A stretch of DNA of 64,000 nucleotides from Fusarium oxysporum f. sp. lycopersici 4287 (Eukaryota; Ascomycota; Sordariomycetes; Hypocreales; Nectriaceae). Location: positions 6,790,981 through 6,854,980 of the forward strand of contig NC_030986.1 in NCBI RefSeq assembly GCF_000149955.1. The letters run 5' to 3'. The notes under the pieces are model-generated. The model did no database searches. It had not been told where the DNA came from and saw only the letters and a program-made list of their open reading frames with translations. The translations under genes were made by a program, and so were the position numbers. Positions within the stretch are counted from its first letter, which is position 1; the number at the start of each line of letters is the position of its first letter. Below, piece by piece: positions 33,677 through 45,807 of the stretch.

Positions 33677-35472
33677 TTATTCCTCGTCATCTTCAACGAT
33701 TCCAAAGCCGTCAGCTTCTAACGACATCTTCTTCCGATTAGAGCGGCGTTTTTCCTCATCTGCAACGAGGAATCCCAGTGCCTCCTTCACAGTATTGAAG
33801 TTATAGTCAAATAGAAGAAGGAATAGGGGATTCCAGTGAAATCTGAAGACCTTAATGACTTCCTGACTTCCTGATTCTACTGCCTGCTTTGCTCTCTCCT
33901 CGGATTGCTTCATTTTATCGTCAAGCTCGCGGTGAAGCCGGTATCTTAAGCCTAGCAACGCGGTTGGCTTCAGAAACTCTTGGTGTTGTGACTTTATATA
34001 GAAATCACCCGCCGTGAATATCTTCTTCTTCTGAGAATAGCTCGGCTGGCTGCTATGAAGGTCAGCAACCCGTAATAGCTTTAGACTTATTCTCAATTGC
34101 TTCCTGACTGCTGCAATCCATCGTCGTAGATAGATGACTTCGTCTTTTACTTCCTTATTGTGGAGGCGCGATTCCTCTGCTGCCTGACCGGGCAGTCGGT
34201 TATGCTGATCCTTTGCGACGCGAAGTCTGGCATCATAGACAGTAATTGGCCCGTAATTTGCTATAATCGTTGTCCCCTGATCCCGGGCAGAGCGTCTAAG
34301 GTTCTTCTCCTTAAGCAGGCGCATCTCCTGTGTCGCTGTAATGCCATTTAAAGCGAGAATTGAGTGCCTTTCACACCTTCTCATTAATATGTAACACTGA
34401 GGGAGTCAGGGGCGTGCCCGAGACCACTGAGCATTCGATCCTGAGGGCCACATATTCCTCGTACTGACGGTCTTCCGCAAATTCAGCTGTGGCGTGTCCA
34501 TTTCGATCCAGTCGGCGTTGACATCAATCGAATCTTCTGATCGAAAGGAATCGAATGGTATAGCTCTCGAGATGATTAGACTTCAGAAATCTCATCGGAT
34601 TCGGAGTTGTTATCGCTGCTGTGAGTAGAAGATGACCCCAGTGATACGTAGCCGGGTAACGACTCCTCAGCTACCTCTAAAGATAGTGATGATAAGGGGT
34701 TGGTCATACGGTCGATCACGGCCGCGTGATTATAAGGATAGATGCCGGTCTTCTTCCAAGATGAGATGATAGTGCTTTTCTTAGCAGTCTTGCGGCGGAT
34801 TTCCTGTAAATGAAACAGGAAGTCAGCTTTATTGAAGTCTGTAGCGCCATCTGCAATCTCACGAGAAAGGACCTCTTGATGCCAGTGCTTATATTAGCTA
34901 AATAGCCTAACATCTAGCGGCTGAAGAATATGCGTCAAGTGGGGAGGGAAAGGGAAGAGCTCTACGCCTGCATCTTGGGCTTTTTGGAAAAGCTCCTTGG
35001 TGAAATGATTCTCACAGCCATCTAGTAATATTGTTCTTTTTTGTGGATTCTTTTGAGGCCGGGTATGTCGTTCAAAGTGATCGAAAACTTCTAGCGCGGC
35101 GATATCGTCGACATAGCCTTTTGGTGTTGTGATAATCGTTGCGCCTTTTTCTAATGCATTATCAACCCACCGAGACGGTAACTGTACCCCCGGCATGATA
35201 ACAAAGGCGGGAATAATAGCTCCTGTTTCTGATATCGACTCAATGACCGTGACGCTTATTGTCTCATGTGCATCGATCAAGATGGGCCGGTCAACAGCTC
35301 GAAAAGTCCGTACGATAATCCCGTTTCTAAGATATCCAATCTGGAAGCCTGTCTCATCGATGTTCCAAAGACCCTCATAATCTATGCCTTTTTTGGTGTT
35401 ATCATGCCACTTTTTAAACCACTCTTCGACATTTGCTCGGTCTTCCATCGCCTTTCTTTGTGCTTCAAGCAT
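33677..35472 (-). pseudogene. Pogo-like DD35D transposase, second family, decayed
   Basis: The catalytic part (35472-34894) has WNIDETGFQIG, TILLDGCENH and HILQPLDVRLF, with 35 residues between the second and third Asp. Stops follow, but the frame resumes as RKTAKKSTIISSWKKTGIYPYN, and a long C-terminal block (34384-33677) holds GITATQEMRLLKEKNLRRSARDQG and an acidic tail. The N-terminal HTH is missing. Tandem ACCGGCT motifs near 35550 may be remains of its terminus. Confidence 0.8.
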
Positions 35473-35693
35473 TGAAGTCTTCTATGAAAAACAGAAGAAT
35501 GACGGCGTAAGAAGCGCCTTGTGTTGAATACTGGTGAAAATGAGACCGGCTAACCGGCTGACCGAACTACCGGTCAGAGAGCTGTCTCAGCACTGTAACA
35601 ACCTCTTAGATAGGTCATTACTGAACAGATAGAAATAGGGTTCCAACCCAACTATCGGACAGAGAGGGGAACACACACAATAGACCCCTATAT

Positions 35694-36055
35694 CTGACAC
35701 TATGATTAGATTTGCGATTACTATAGGTCGCCTAAAGCAGAGATAATAATACTACTTACCTACTAACTACCAAAATATATCTACTAATAACAGCTACCCC
35801 TTATATAACTAATAATAAATAATGCTTTAGCCGCCGAAGATAGGAAATTAAATACTTAGAGGAATTAGGCTTTAAGTTGATCTACTACTACTAACTAATA
35901 CGGGGATCCAGAAGGAGAGTAATAAGGAGATAGAGAAGAATAAGGCGGGAAACATAGGGGCTTTGCGAGATTAAGATATTAATTGGCAAAACGTATATAT
36001 TTTTAGTTTTTAGAGCCCTATGGGCGGTGGCCTACTGGGCGTAATAGATCTATCT
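35694..36055 (+). repeat. LINE 3' end, RIP-mutated copy
   Basis: Matches 56850-57190 over its whole length, with most differences C-to-T or G-to-A (for example AACAGCTACCC in both, but CGAACAACCA there and TATAACTAAT here). Both end in GGCCTAC.GGGCGTAATAGA. This is the RIP pattern of filamentous ascomycetes. Confidence 0.8.
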
Positions 36056-36599
36056 GTTTGTCTGACTACTAAGTAGGGTCACTATAATTAAGGTTGGCTC
36101 ATTGTAAAATCGGCCTATGATGATTGGTTATTTCTCTGTACGCAATGAAACTCAGGATGGGTGGCACAGATCACCACGCCTTGAAACGGGCCCAGTTCCG
36201 CGATTTTGTAAACGTGACCTGAACAGGAACGGGGCCTGTTACAGGTTTTCGAAATCCATGTCGAATTCCGTAGGTTTAATTGGTCTAAAAGTCGTAATGG
36301 ACCCCATTACTAGCTAGAATACTAGAGTAGGGGCTCTGAGAATAGGGAGAATTAGATAAGTATTTTCAATAGATGCAAAATGACGAAGAAACCGATGGCT
36401 GGACGCCTGATCCGGATGGCAGTTACTAAACATCAATGGCATACTTTATCAAAATAACATTGCATACGTAGACTAACAACAAAACATAGGCTCCTAGATC
36501 ACTGGATAATAACCATGAATTCCTTGGCCCTCCGCATTCGCGTATTGGCATTGGGAAAACCCAGCGGGAAAACCAATGTCGAGGGCTGACGATAGTAGC
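36056..36599. other. Intergenic region
   Basis: 3' flank of the CCCH gene; no gene recognised. Confidence 0.4.
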
Positions 36600-38127
36600 T
36601 CATTCACTAATAACTCTGGTATCAACATTATGCATTTCCCGGGGGAATCGGCAACTGGACGAAGAACAGTTCTCCCATGCGCAGCGATGCCCATTAAGGC
36701 AATCTGGATTACTGCACATCAACCCAGTCGGGCAGGGAGACAGTCGAGCGATAGCCCGCATGGCCGCCTTTTGTGCCTGGCTGAGTATCTTGTCGTGATC
36801 ATGCTGGCAATTTCCATGCATCTTTTGATAGGGGCATGTCCCGAGTAGATGGAAATAGTTGCAAAGCTTGCGACTCTTCAGATCATTGAAATCTTGACTC
36901 GAATAAGTGAGTTGTGAGTCCACCCGTTGACCCTGGCTGTTTCGCAAGATCCCTACAGACACCAACCCTCTGGGTAATACTGAGACATGGTGTGCTGGAG
37001 GGACTAGTGCTGGTGTAGACGGGGCTCTGGAAGCAGCGTTTGCGTAGTTGGCCGAAGGAGAGGTTGGAGGCGTAGTACGAAACGAAACCCTACGCTTAAT
37101 ATTGGGCAATTTCTGGCTTCGGAAGACTGCGTCGAAGAGAACCGTGTGGAACTTATCCTTAAAATCAGCTAGTTCCTGAGCCCAAGGTGGCCCTTCGATC
37201 AGGCATATGCGCCTACGGACTACCTCATCTTGGAGGTACTTTCCGAGAAGACGGGCATATGCGCTATCTGCCGAAGCGCCGAAAAAGATCTTCCGACAGT
37301 GAACGTCGGCCAGGTGATGTTGGAAAGATGCTGTATACTAGATTAGGGACCAAAACGAACCTATTCAAAATCGAACGGCACAAGCTCACCTTTGACCTTT
37401 TCGTCTGCACATTCTTTTCCATTGCCAGCATCCACGTAATCACACAGGGTGTCACCCATATTGAAGCCACTCACAAAGGCTTCTAGGGAATCTGGAGCTG
37501 GCAAGATGCTTGTATCTTTGTACGTCTTGGCCAATCCTTTCAGATTGGCATATACACGAACAATCACTTGAAGATGATGAGGCATACTAGGGTCGCAGGA
37601 CTTGAGTTCCCCTTCGACAGCCTGTTTCAAAATGCTGGCCGTTCTCTTACCCCCCTCCAGACCGTCTCGAACGAGGTCATCTCAACTATATCCATTAAGC
37701 CATAAAATCCTGAAATATTCAAGTTAGACCTACTGGCATACAGTCACCATCAATAATAACCAAAACAAACACGTGGCGATCCTGTTACAGCACAGTTAGC
37801 CTACAAATTCGAAACACTTATAGAAGACGATACGGTCGACCTTTTCCAGCTGTAACTCACGAAGTTGTTCCTCAAGCTCTTCAACACGCTCACGAGTCAA
37901 TTTAATTGCATCTTTCTTATCGCGAAGTTCTGCGTTGGCATCCAACAGAAGGTCAGATTGCGAATCAACGTGGTTGAACAAACTCTAGAGTACAGAAGTG
38001 AGCAGAGCAAGCAGGGCGAGGCTTTCCTAAAACATACCGTAATTAGTGAGTGCTTCTGGTCATCCTGGGCCTTGCACACACTCCAATCGTGCCTTAGCCC
38101 CTCAAGCTGCGCTTTAATATCCGACAT
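36600..38127 (-). CDS. CCCH zinc-finger protein with N-terminal coiled coil and NYN-like region
   Basis: A multi-exon gene. Exon 1 is 38127-38038 (MSDIKAQLEGLRHDW). Exon 2 starts at 37984 with a coiled coil (DAIKLTRERVEELEEQL). Next comes VFVLVIIDGDC, then DDLVRDGLEGGKRT, VIVRVYANLKGLAKTY and FNMGDTLCDYVDAG (to 37390). The last exon starts at 37330 (phase fits: V-K-A-S-F) and holds RLLGKYLQDE and a Cys/His region, CNYFHLLGTCPYQKMHGNCQH and CPTGLMCSNPDC, ending at 36600. The order matches a fungal family with an NYN/PIN-like core and CCCH fingers, probably RNA-binding. Exon 2 runs into TAG 37796-37798, and reading on into VFVLVIIDGDC needs a frame change, so a lesion or an unrecognised short intron is present. 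Confidence 0.75.
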
Positions 38128-39429
38128 TATCGCCTTTCCACCTTCAAAATCCTAGTTATGCACCAAACAAAGAGCGAGATGAAGATGAGTCGATGCCGTA
38201 CCCTAGAATGGGAGCAAGCTGGTTAAATCGCTGGTGAGGCTCATAACCCCTCCCTCTTGGTACTTTGAGGGTAAGCCAGACGACTTACCTAAAGGAAGGG
38301 TTACACGGCATACGGTTGCCGAATGGTCGAGGGACACGTTGTGATCAATGGGCCACCGCTGGGCTTGGCAAATCGAATATTAGAAGGCTTCTGCCTTGAT
38401 CTAACGCGTATTTAGGTAGAAGCAGCTACATAGTGGAATCGGATCGTATCATTTGATCACAAATGTCATGCAATATAAGTGGAGGCTACCTGTGGCCATG
38501 TGGGCCCCCAGAAGGCATTCGTGCTATTACCAACCCAATATCAATCTGCCTCTCCAGATGACATGCTCAGGAACTGAGCGTGACCGGGGCCAGTATTGAC
38601 GAATGACAGTGTGACAGACGACATGCAGAAGGGCACACTTTCCTTTCGGACCACTTGTGGGTGAGCATATGACCACGAAAACTCAGGCCGGAGAGCTACA
38701 AGCTAGGGATGGGTGGTCAGACGTAGGCTTGCCTACCGTAAAGGAAAATTCAATATCTGTGCGCAGAGTTGCCACGGTTAGCTGCATTGCAATATGTCCC
38801 TCTGTCATTCGCCAATGCTGATGCCGTGTCACACTCGGTTTCTGTGGAGCGCTGCCCTCAAATCAAACAAATCAAATCCGGGGTCATATTTGAGATATTT
38901 GATAGCCCGCGATGCTGGATTTGTTGTTCGAAATATTTATTTAAATATTTCAAGTATTTCAAATCTGACCATTTGTGCTCTTAGCTCATCTCTCCTAGCC
39001 ACTATTAGGCCCAGCTTCACCGCACCCCTGGCCCAGTCATCGAGGCATTGTAGCTGTCAGCGTCGTCAACTTGAACCGAGTTGCCAATTTCGTCACTAAG
39101 CGGAGAAGTGCAAAGGCGACGGGTGGGGGGAGAAGTAAACAGGCTGCCAACGACGGTGAAGAGGGGAAATATTAGGAAGCTACTTTCTCTTTGGCGGATC
39201 TGGGAATGATGATGGGGGTAGCTCACTAATGGCTAGTGTCAACGAAGGCTCTGATTGGTCAGATCCACTCTCCAGGCATTCACAAGGTACCGGGTAGGCT
39301 GCAAAGAGGCACTCATCTTCAAGGTCATCTTTTTGCCCGTTACAGGTCGCTTCAAATAGAAAAATATTAATTTCTTCAATTGAATCAACTTATGGAAGTT
39401 TTCGCTACAGTATGGTGTTCTTTTTAGCT
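38128..39429. other. Intergenic region with a possible hAT terminus
   Basis: Around 38860-38985, AAATCAAACAAATCAAA and ATTTGATAGCCCGCG resemble the subterminal sequence near 17300-17430 (GGGCTATCAATCAAA). This may be a solo hAT end. No gene recognised. Confidence 0.35.
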
Positions 39430-40250
39430 CGCACACTCCGCGATCAAGTGGCAAGGGACCGGAGGTGGCGACGCTACGGCACTGCGACTCGTGGCAGCTG
39501 ATCTGGAATATATTTGTACTAGACGGGCAGGTCATGATCGTCACATACCGGGACAAGATGAAGGCGATCCGAAACAACACCCGGAAGGTGGCGCGGTTCG
39601 TCCCCGATCCGATCAGGCGGATGATCATAGCATACATATCGTGGTTGATCCCGACAGAGCGGGTGCTGCGGCGGGAGTGCAAGCTCGCCGAGCCGCACGG
39701 AGATCAGCTGGAGTATATGTGGCGGGATGGCAGCTCGCGGGTACGGAATACCGAACGGCTCAGCAGGAAGCTCGCGCGCGTGATGTAGGCCGGCACAGGG
39801 GTGAGGATCGGGGTGGGACGGTACTGGGCGATCGCTGTGGAGATGGGCCGGAAGACCCGAGGGCTTGTGATGAAGCAGCTGGATAAGTTGGAATATCGTA
39901 TGGGATCTACAGTCGACGCACGATACACGCATCATGAGGCAGCACTACGCCGTGCACATTGGCTTCCCGAGTAAGCTTCAACCGGAGATGGTTGCGACTT
40001 TCAAGGAGATCAGCAAGCTGTGGCATCAGCTTTTAAAGGGAAGCAGTGTAGAAGAGAAAAAGGCGCCGAAGCGTAAGCGGGATGGTTAAGTAACGGAGAA
40101 GCAAAGCATCGACAGCTCGGCCCAGAAGATGATAAGCGGCAAGCGGAGAAGGACTGATAAGGAAGAAGCGGCTCGGAAGATGGAAGATGAGATGGCTGAC
40201 GGACTGCGAACGCTACTTGGGCCGGAGGCGACTTGGCGTGTTTCGTGACC
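39430..40250 (+). pseudogene. Telomere-linked RecQ-type helicase, upstream region remnant
   Basis: The frame 39465-39788 reads GQVMIVTYRDKMKAIRNN, FVPDPIRRMIIAYISWLIP and YMWRDGSSRVRNTERLS, then TAG. It continues as AGTGVRIGVGRYWAI, then in another frame [30 protein letters not shown] and IDSSAQKMISGKRRRTDKEEA. These blocks match from memory the region upstream of the helicase domain in fungal subtelomeric RecQ-like genes. At least two stops and a frameshift make it a pseudogene. Confidence 0.7.
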
Positions 40251-40339
40251 ACGTCGTAGTAATTTAGGAAGGGCTCTACTGACGCCAGTATGTATGCAAT
40301 AAAAATTTTCTCCTCGTCAATTGACTCTTGATCTTGTCA

Positions 40340-40850
40340 GTAGTCCACTTTTACCATGGAGGATTGACTACCCTAACTAGCTTTAAGTATGTGGCCTCCA
40401 AAGCTCCGTAACCACCAGGCTGATGGCCATGACATCGAACAGAATGAAACAACTCCATGGTTACAGCATACAGGATGGTCTCGCATGCTTCTCAGTGGGC
40501 ATTTCTTCTCTCGTCGTTGATTTCGTTGAAGCGCGCATCGATGACTGGACCTCCAACGCATCAGGAGTTGAAACAAGCCGACCAAGCTTTAGCTACCCTG
40601 CAGTTTATCACAGCAGTGATAGTGCAAGGTTCAAGGTGGCTATTTGTTCTCTCGACGAGGCAAGGTCAAAAGACTGTGCTTTGGAAGGAATGGCAGTTTG
40701 GAAGTACAGCTACGGTGATGGAAACTTATCAAGTAGTTGCTGGGCTACGATAACTTACAGCATGGACCGACAAGGTTTATTTGCCATGGTTTCAGAAGGA
40801 GATTCTAGCATATTATGAACGTAGTATAAAATAAGATTCTAAACATTCTT
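40340..40850 (+). other. Unresolved coding-like region
   Basis: Three plus-strand frames each hold protein-like pieces, for example DIEQNETTPWLQHTGW in one and ELKQADQALATLQFITAVIV in another. The first resembles the N-terminal part of the same RecQ-like gene family. Repeated frame changes would be needed to join them. It is probably another fragment of that gene, displaced. Confidence 0.3.
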
Positions 40851-41188
40851 CTTATTATTCTTTGCTTAAAATCTCTAAAGGCATAATAATTATCACGTCT
40901 TATATCTAAAACCTGGCAATATCGTTTAATAAGAAATGCCTAGAATTCTCTATATCTTGTCGTACCGCATGCTCTACACCGACCCTTCGCTCTCGTCGGC
41001 TCTCTTAGACCAACACTTCACAATGATTTTTCCATTATTTGCACATCGTCATCCACCTACTCTTCTATTCCTAATTGTCGCGTACCCCTGTCCACTTCTC
41101 AACTGCTTGTCTATCTGCGGTTTATTTCCATATAATCCATACCTTAGCGACTGATTTGTCCCATTTCGATCGATGATCTGCGCGCACG

Positions 41189-41710
41189 TCACTCACGCAC
41201 CTCGTAGCGGCAATTCAGCTTTATCGTCCGATCCCGCACTATGATCACCGACTTTGCCAGCATCTCGCCGCGGAACCAATCCTCCAGTACGACGGGCAGC
41301 GTTGCCGTCAGCAGTACCATCGGACGGCCAAACCGATGCAAGCCTATTAGCTCACTAAGCTTAGCCCGATAGCCAAAGTCCGTGATGGCTGTGTGACACT
41401 CGTCGATAAATATCCGCTGTAACAGTCCTACACACAGCAGCCCATCCACGTACCCCGAAAACTGGGCGCTAGAAACGACATCTGCGCTGACAAACACCAG
41501 CCGTGCTGCTCGCGGCACGCCCTCTCGTCCGGAGTTCATCGATGACCTGAATCGGATGCAGTCGACCCCCATAGCCGTTGCTCGCGTGACCAAGTCATCC
41601 ATGAGCGCGACGAACGGCACCACCACGGTGCTTATGCCCGTCTCCCGCATCACTGCCGGCAGCACATTGATTGCCGTCTGATCTGTCTTGAGCGACATGA
41701 TCGACCGCAT
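41189..41710 (-). pseudogene. RecQ-type helicase domain fragment, inverted relative to 39430-40250
   Basis: The frame carries STVVVPFVALMDDLVTRA (motif Ia region), RIFIDECHTAITDFGYR (DECH Walker B) and LLTATLPVVLEDWF (motif III). The Walker A region is replaced by SLKTDQTAINVLPA and the C-terminal helicase lobe is missing. It lies on the opposite strand from the upstream region of the same gene type, so an inversion or two separate insertions occurred. Confidence 0.75.
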
Positions 41711-42146
41711 GTTCTCGGCTTGCTTGTCGGATCGCGTGGTTAAGATATTAATTTACGCGTAGGCGCTCAGGAGGTATTTCGCTTTGCGCCACCAAAGTAA
41801 AGCTATCTGCGAAGGTTGCGACGAAGGAACGAACCAGCCAATGAGAAGGTTCATCACGCACTTTTAATCAAAAAAACCGGCGGGGGATTGAAAACACTGT
41901 CCCTCTTTCAGTGAAAGAGGAACTAGCAGGGGTATAAGCCAATGAGAGATGTAGAATTTCCTCTTTCAGTGAAATTGGGACGGACCATAAGGATGTAGGT
42001 TGGCACGGATGAAAATTAGACAATGCGACGGGATCTAGTTCAGCCTGCGCACAGTAGGGACAGTATCTGATAAGCCATACCTAAACCATATGGAACTCCA
42101 TCGCTCTTTTGGGTCTTGTAATTGGAATGAGTACAATTTAAATCCC
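41711..42146. other. Intergenic region
   Basis: Contains CCTCTTTCAGTGAAAG twice (about 41903-41920 and 41960-41976), a short inverted repeat. No gene recognised. Confidence 0.4.
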
Positions 42147-45100
42147 TTAAGTAGGAACAATTGGAAGGGAAGTAAGGTCAGCAGTATCGCCACCACCAAC
42201 CCCACTGCTTACGACATGGATTCTGACCGTTTCCCTGCTGCCCCTCGCCACTCTGAATTGCTCCGTCTCTTTGTCCTCCAAGTCGCCCGTGTCCTCGTTG
42301 CGTCCCTCATAGAACTTAACGTAGACTGTCCCGGCGATGTCACCGGGAAACTTCCAGTCCATCTTCACGTACACTTCGACACGGATCTCGCCCCCGTGAC
42401 CCTCCTTGTGGACTTGCTCGGCGTGCGTACCGAACGGGCCGACGAAGATCCCGTCATAGTACATACCATATTTACGGCTGTTGCTTGATATTAGCTGATC
42501 GTCACGGATGTACAGTGATCCGCTCAGAACGACCTCGCGGTAGAATTCAGGTGGGTCCTGCAGCGTGATCGCCACTGACGTCGTGCTGTTGGCCGTCACG
42601 CTGATGGAGAGCGCGCCCTCGGCGTAGACGCGTTCGATCAGCTTGCCTGCCTTTACCTTGAACGTGCCCGCCGGGACGTCACCGATCGTGAAGGAGCCGT
42701 CGAGCGCTGTCACCGCTGTCGAGGCGCCGATGCTCACAGTTGCCCCGTCCCACGGCGCGGCCGTGGTAGCTTACGGTGCCAGTTACAGTGCCGGTGGTCT
42801 TGATGAGCTTCCATCGGCTGATATGCCGGTACTCGTAGGTCTCTGGCCGATATACTAGCTTCTCGGTGTAGCCGTAAAGGCCTTTCTGCACGCCATTGAC
42901 GATCGGGCCCGGCGCATCCCAGAAGAGAAGGTGATCGGGTGATACGGCGTGGCCGAGTCCCATGTTCTTCCAATTATCCGAGTCCTTAGAGTGACCCCTT
43001 CCGTCACCATTGTCGCCCGTCCAGTCCGAGTTGAAGGTGTTCACCATCTGGTTTCCGAGATCGTCGGGGGCATCGCCTACCCACGATGCTGGCAGCCACG
43101 GGAATTTCTTGTGAATCTTATCGGCGGCCAAGTTCCACATATAGCCATATAGCCACTCAGCTGCCGTGAGTCGCTCCTCGGCGGAGTACATGTAGAGACC
43201 GTCGAGCGTCTGGCTGTCTATCCGTGCCCCCGCGGCGACGTCCTGGGGTTCCAGCTCGTAGGGCAACGTGATCATGCCCGCCCCTTCAAGCTGGATGCGT
43301 GGATTCACGACCGACTTGGCCGCGGCCCAGAGTAGACTGGAGCAGACGGTCGGGGTGGTATTTGAAGCCCACCAGGTTGACCCGCGATCTGGCGCATTGT
43401 AGGACGTGCTCCTTGTGGAAATTCCTGCATTTGTGTACGCATAAAACCGGTAGTGTCCTTTGATGGCCGCGGCAGCGTCTGCCACCCGATGCAGCGTGGT
43501 CCGCACGCTCGGTATCAGGGCCTCCTTGAATGGATCAGGCTTGAGAATCAGGGCTGGTATCAGCTTCATACCTTGATCCTGGCGTGTGCGGTAGTCGAAG
43601 GCGCTGATACGGTATGGCTTTCCCGTATCCGGATCTACGAGGTCCTCGCCATTGAAGGCGCCCTGAACGCTCTGGGTGATTGTTCCCGGCCAGGCGTACT
43701 TGAGAACATCGGGATCAATGCCATCTGTTCCCCTCTCTCCGAGGACGGACCCGACCAGGTGGCCATGCATTCTGTCTTCGGACGCGGTGGAGTGCCGAAT
43801 CTCGTAGTGGTTCTTGGTCATGATGCCGCTGTGTGCGTAAGCCTGAGGAGGGTCGACTTGGCGGAGCAGGCCGCCGATGACTCCGTTGCCAGCAGGAGAT
43901 AAGATAGCATCACCTTTGAAGGCGTTGGCAATGCGTGCCGGTATGGTCACCCATGCCCATTCATCAGTGAGTTGACAGGTCACGCCGACCTCTGGCGGAT
44001 CCTCGTCTGGGAGACACGGCTTGCCAAGCAAGACCTCTCCACTAAACGCGCGGATGTCGGGCATTTCTTCCTTGCCAGCGGTGATGTTCTCACGTAGTAT
44101 CTTGACATTTGGTCGGGTAGAGACACCCTCAACAATGCGAATATGGCGTATCACCTCGTCTCTGGTAAAGAAGGCCTTGTCATGATGCAGTGATTGATTG
44201 CGCATGCTGTGGAGAGCCCTGACAGCATTGGGGTCAGTGATAATCCGCGTTCCGCTGCCTTGAGTACTCTCCCTGTACTCAAAATAGCAGCTAGTGCGAA
44301 CTCGCTTGCCCGCGTCCGTCTGCCCCGCAAGATGGACTGCGTATCCAAAGGAGCCGCGAGGCAATGGAAATGGAATGCCGCAATCAATGTCCGCTGCCTT
44401 GTTTGCAGGGACTCGCACAGAGATTGCTTCCTCGGGAGCAAACATCTGTGCAAACTCTGAATCTTCCGTCAGGTACTGGAAGGCTTTTTTGGTCAAATGC
44501 AGCGGCTCTGGCTCCACATTCTTGATGCGGCAGCTTCCCGCCAGCTTCTTATCTTGGCGAACAGCTCGGAAGTTGTAATCTAGTTTCGGTTTGACAAAAC
44601 CCCGTGCCTTCTCGAGGAAGTACGTGTTCCATACGACAACACTCCTAGTTGCGCTAACTGGGCTTTGGCCGGGATATGCGGCTGTAACGCGGACTTCAAA
44701 GGTTCCGTACGGCTCGTTGATGTCGAGGTAATCCTCGAAAAGCTGCTTGACCGATGGTCCAGTTGTAGTGCGTGACCCGGCTCTGCCAAAGTCCCAGGTA
44801 TAGACAGTTCCAGGAACGTGAATATCCGCGAAGTTGAGAATCTCAAAGTACCCAGCTCCGGCCTCGGGACTGCTCATCGCCATGTATGGAAATTTGGCTT
44901 TCAGAGGCAGGTCCTGGGGATTCTCTACGAGAATATCCACTGACCGGGTCTCGATGAAGTCTTCGCGACGGTAGACTGCCACCGTCACTTTGTGAATCCC
45001 CGGGAAGTCATAAAACTGAAACCACTGCGATGAACCGGGGACTCCGTTTATGAAGACACGGAAGCCTTCAGGCTCAGTTAAGCGCACGAAAACTCTGAAG

Positions 45101-45807
45101 CTCTCTCCGAACTGGACATTGCTCTTCGAGATCCGGATAGAGCGGATCAGCTGGACCTTATTCCATAGAGAGGGTGTCGCCAGAGGGGTCCATCCCTCTG
45201 ACGAGATGTGAGCTTCCTGGCATTGATAGTTCTCCCGCTCGAACGTGACTTTGCTGCCGATTTTGTACTGCGTCTGGACCTCCCACGCTGTGACACCGCA
45301 TGGAGTTGGAGTCGCCCAGAGCGCAGGGACATGAGGTGGCTCCCATCCGGGATGAGAGCGATGGCGTTGGAGGCAGCCATACAGCCGACCGCCATAGCGG
45401 ACTAGAGAAGCCGTGGCGTAGTCAGTGTCGGATTTCCAGTCAGCAGCCGGCATGTTGATTGGGGTGCAAGCTGGTTCATCCCTCGACTGGATCAGAACGC
45501 CTGGTGCGGTTGGTACATCCTCATCATCAGTGGCCTTGATAATGTCGGCCATGCTGGCAGGAAGTCGGTCATTGACAGCGGAGGTTATGTCGCCGCCGTC
45601 CTCGACAGCGACATCGTCAGGCTCGCCAGACGGTGCTACTTGGGGAGCGGCCTGGGCGAAGGTAAAGAGCGTCACAGCGAAGAGAAGCAAGAGAATACTG
45701 CAGAGAGATAGGCGTTCTTGCGTGCGTCCCTGCATGCTAGCGAGTGTTATCAAAGAAAGATGCTCTAAATAGGAAGATTCTGGTGCTCGAGTGCTTGTTG
45801 TCTGCAT
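42147..45807 (-). CDS. Large secreted protein: two CBM5/12-like modules, PKD-like domains, permuted papain-like domain
   Basis: Intronless. ATG 45807 opens the frame; M25 (ATG at 45735) gives a better signal peptide (SILLLLFAVTLFTFAQA). Residues about 123-167 and 175-217 are two chitin-binding-like CBM5/12 repeats (W-x-Y...Y.C...GW.P..P.LW). About 230-298 and 305-392 look like PKD/Ig folds (VYTWDFG). About 630-850 resembles the permuted NlpC/P60 (YaeF/YiiX) fold: KGDAILSPAGNG, His659 in YAHSGI, Cys822 in TVCSSLLWAA. A carboxypeptidase-regulatory-like repeat and a beta-rich tail end the protein. One extra G near 42740 shifts the frame from 45807-42679 to 42737-42147. GC content is higher than in the neighbours. 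The architecture is bacterial in style, and the substrate is unknown. It may be a wall- or chitin-directed hydrolase or ligase. Confidence 0.8.

Noticed and set aside
39491..39935. Long overlapping frames on both strands around the helicase remnant
   Set aside because: Only the frame with MIVTYRDKMKAIRNN-type motifs matches a family; the others are GC-rich shadows.
43453..43902. 149-codon plus-strand frame
   Set aside because: Antisense shadow of the large secreted-protein gene.
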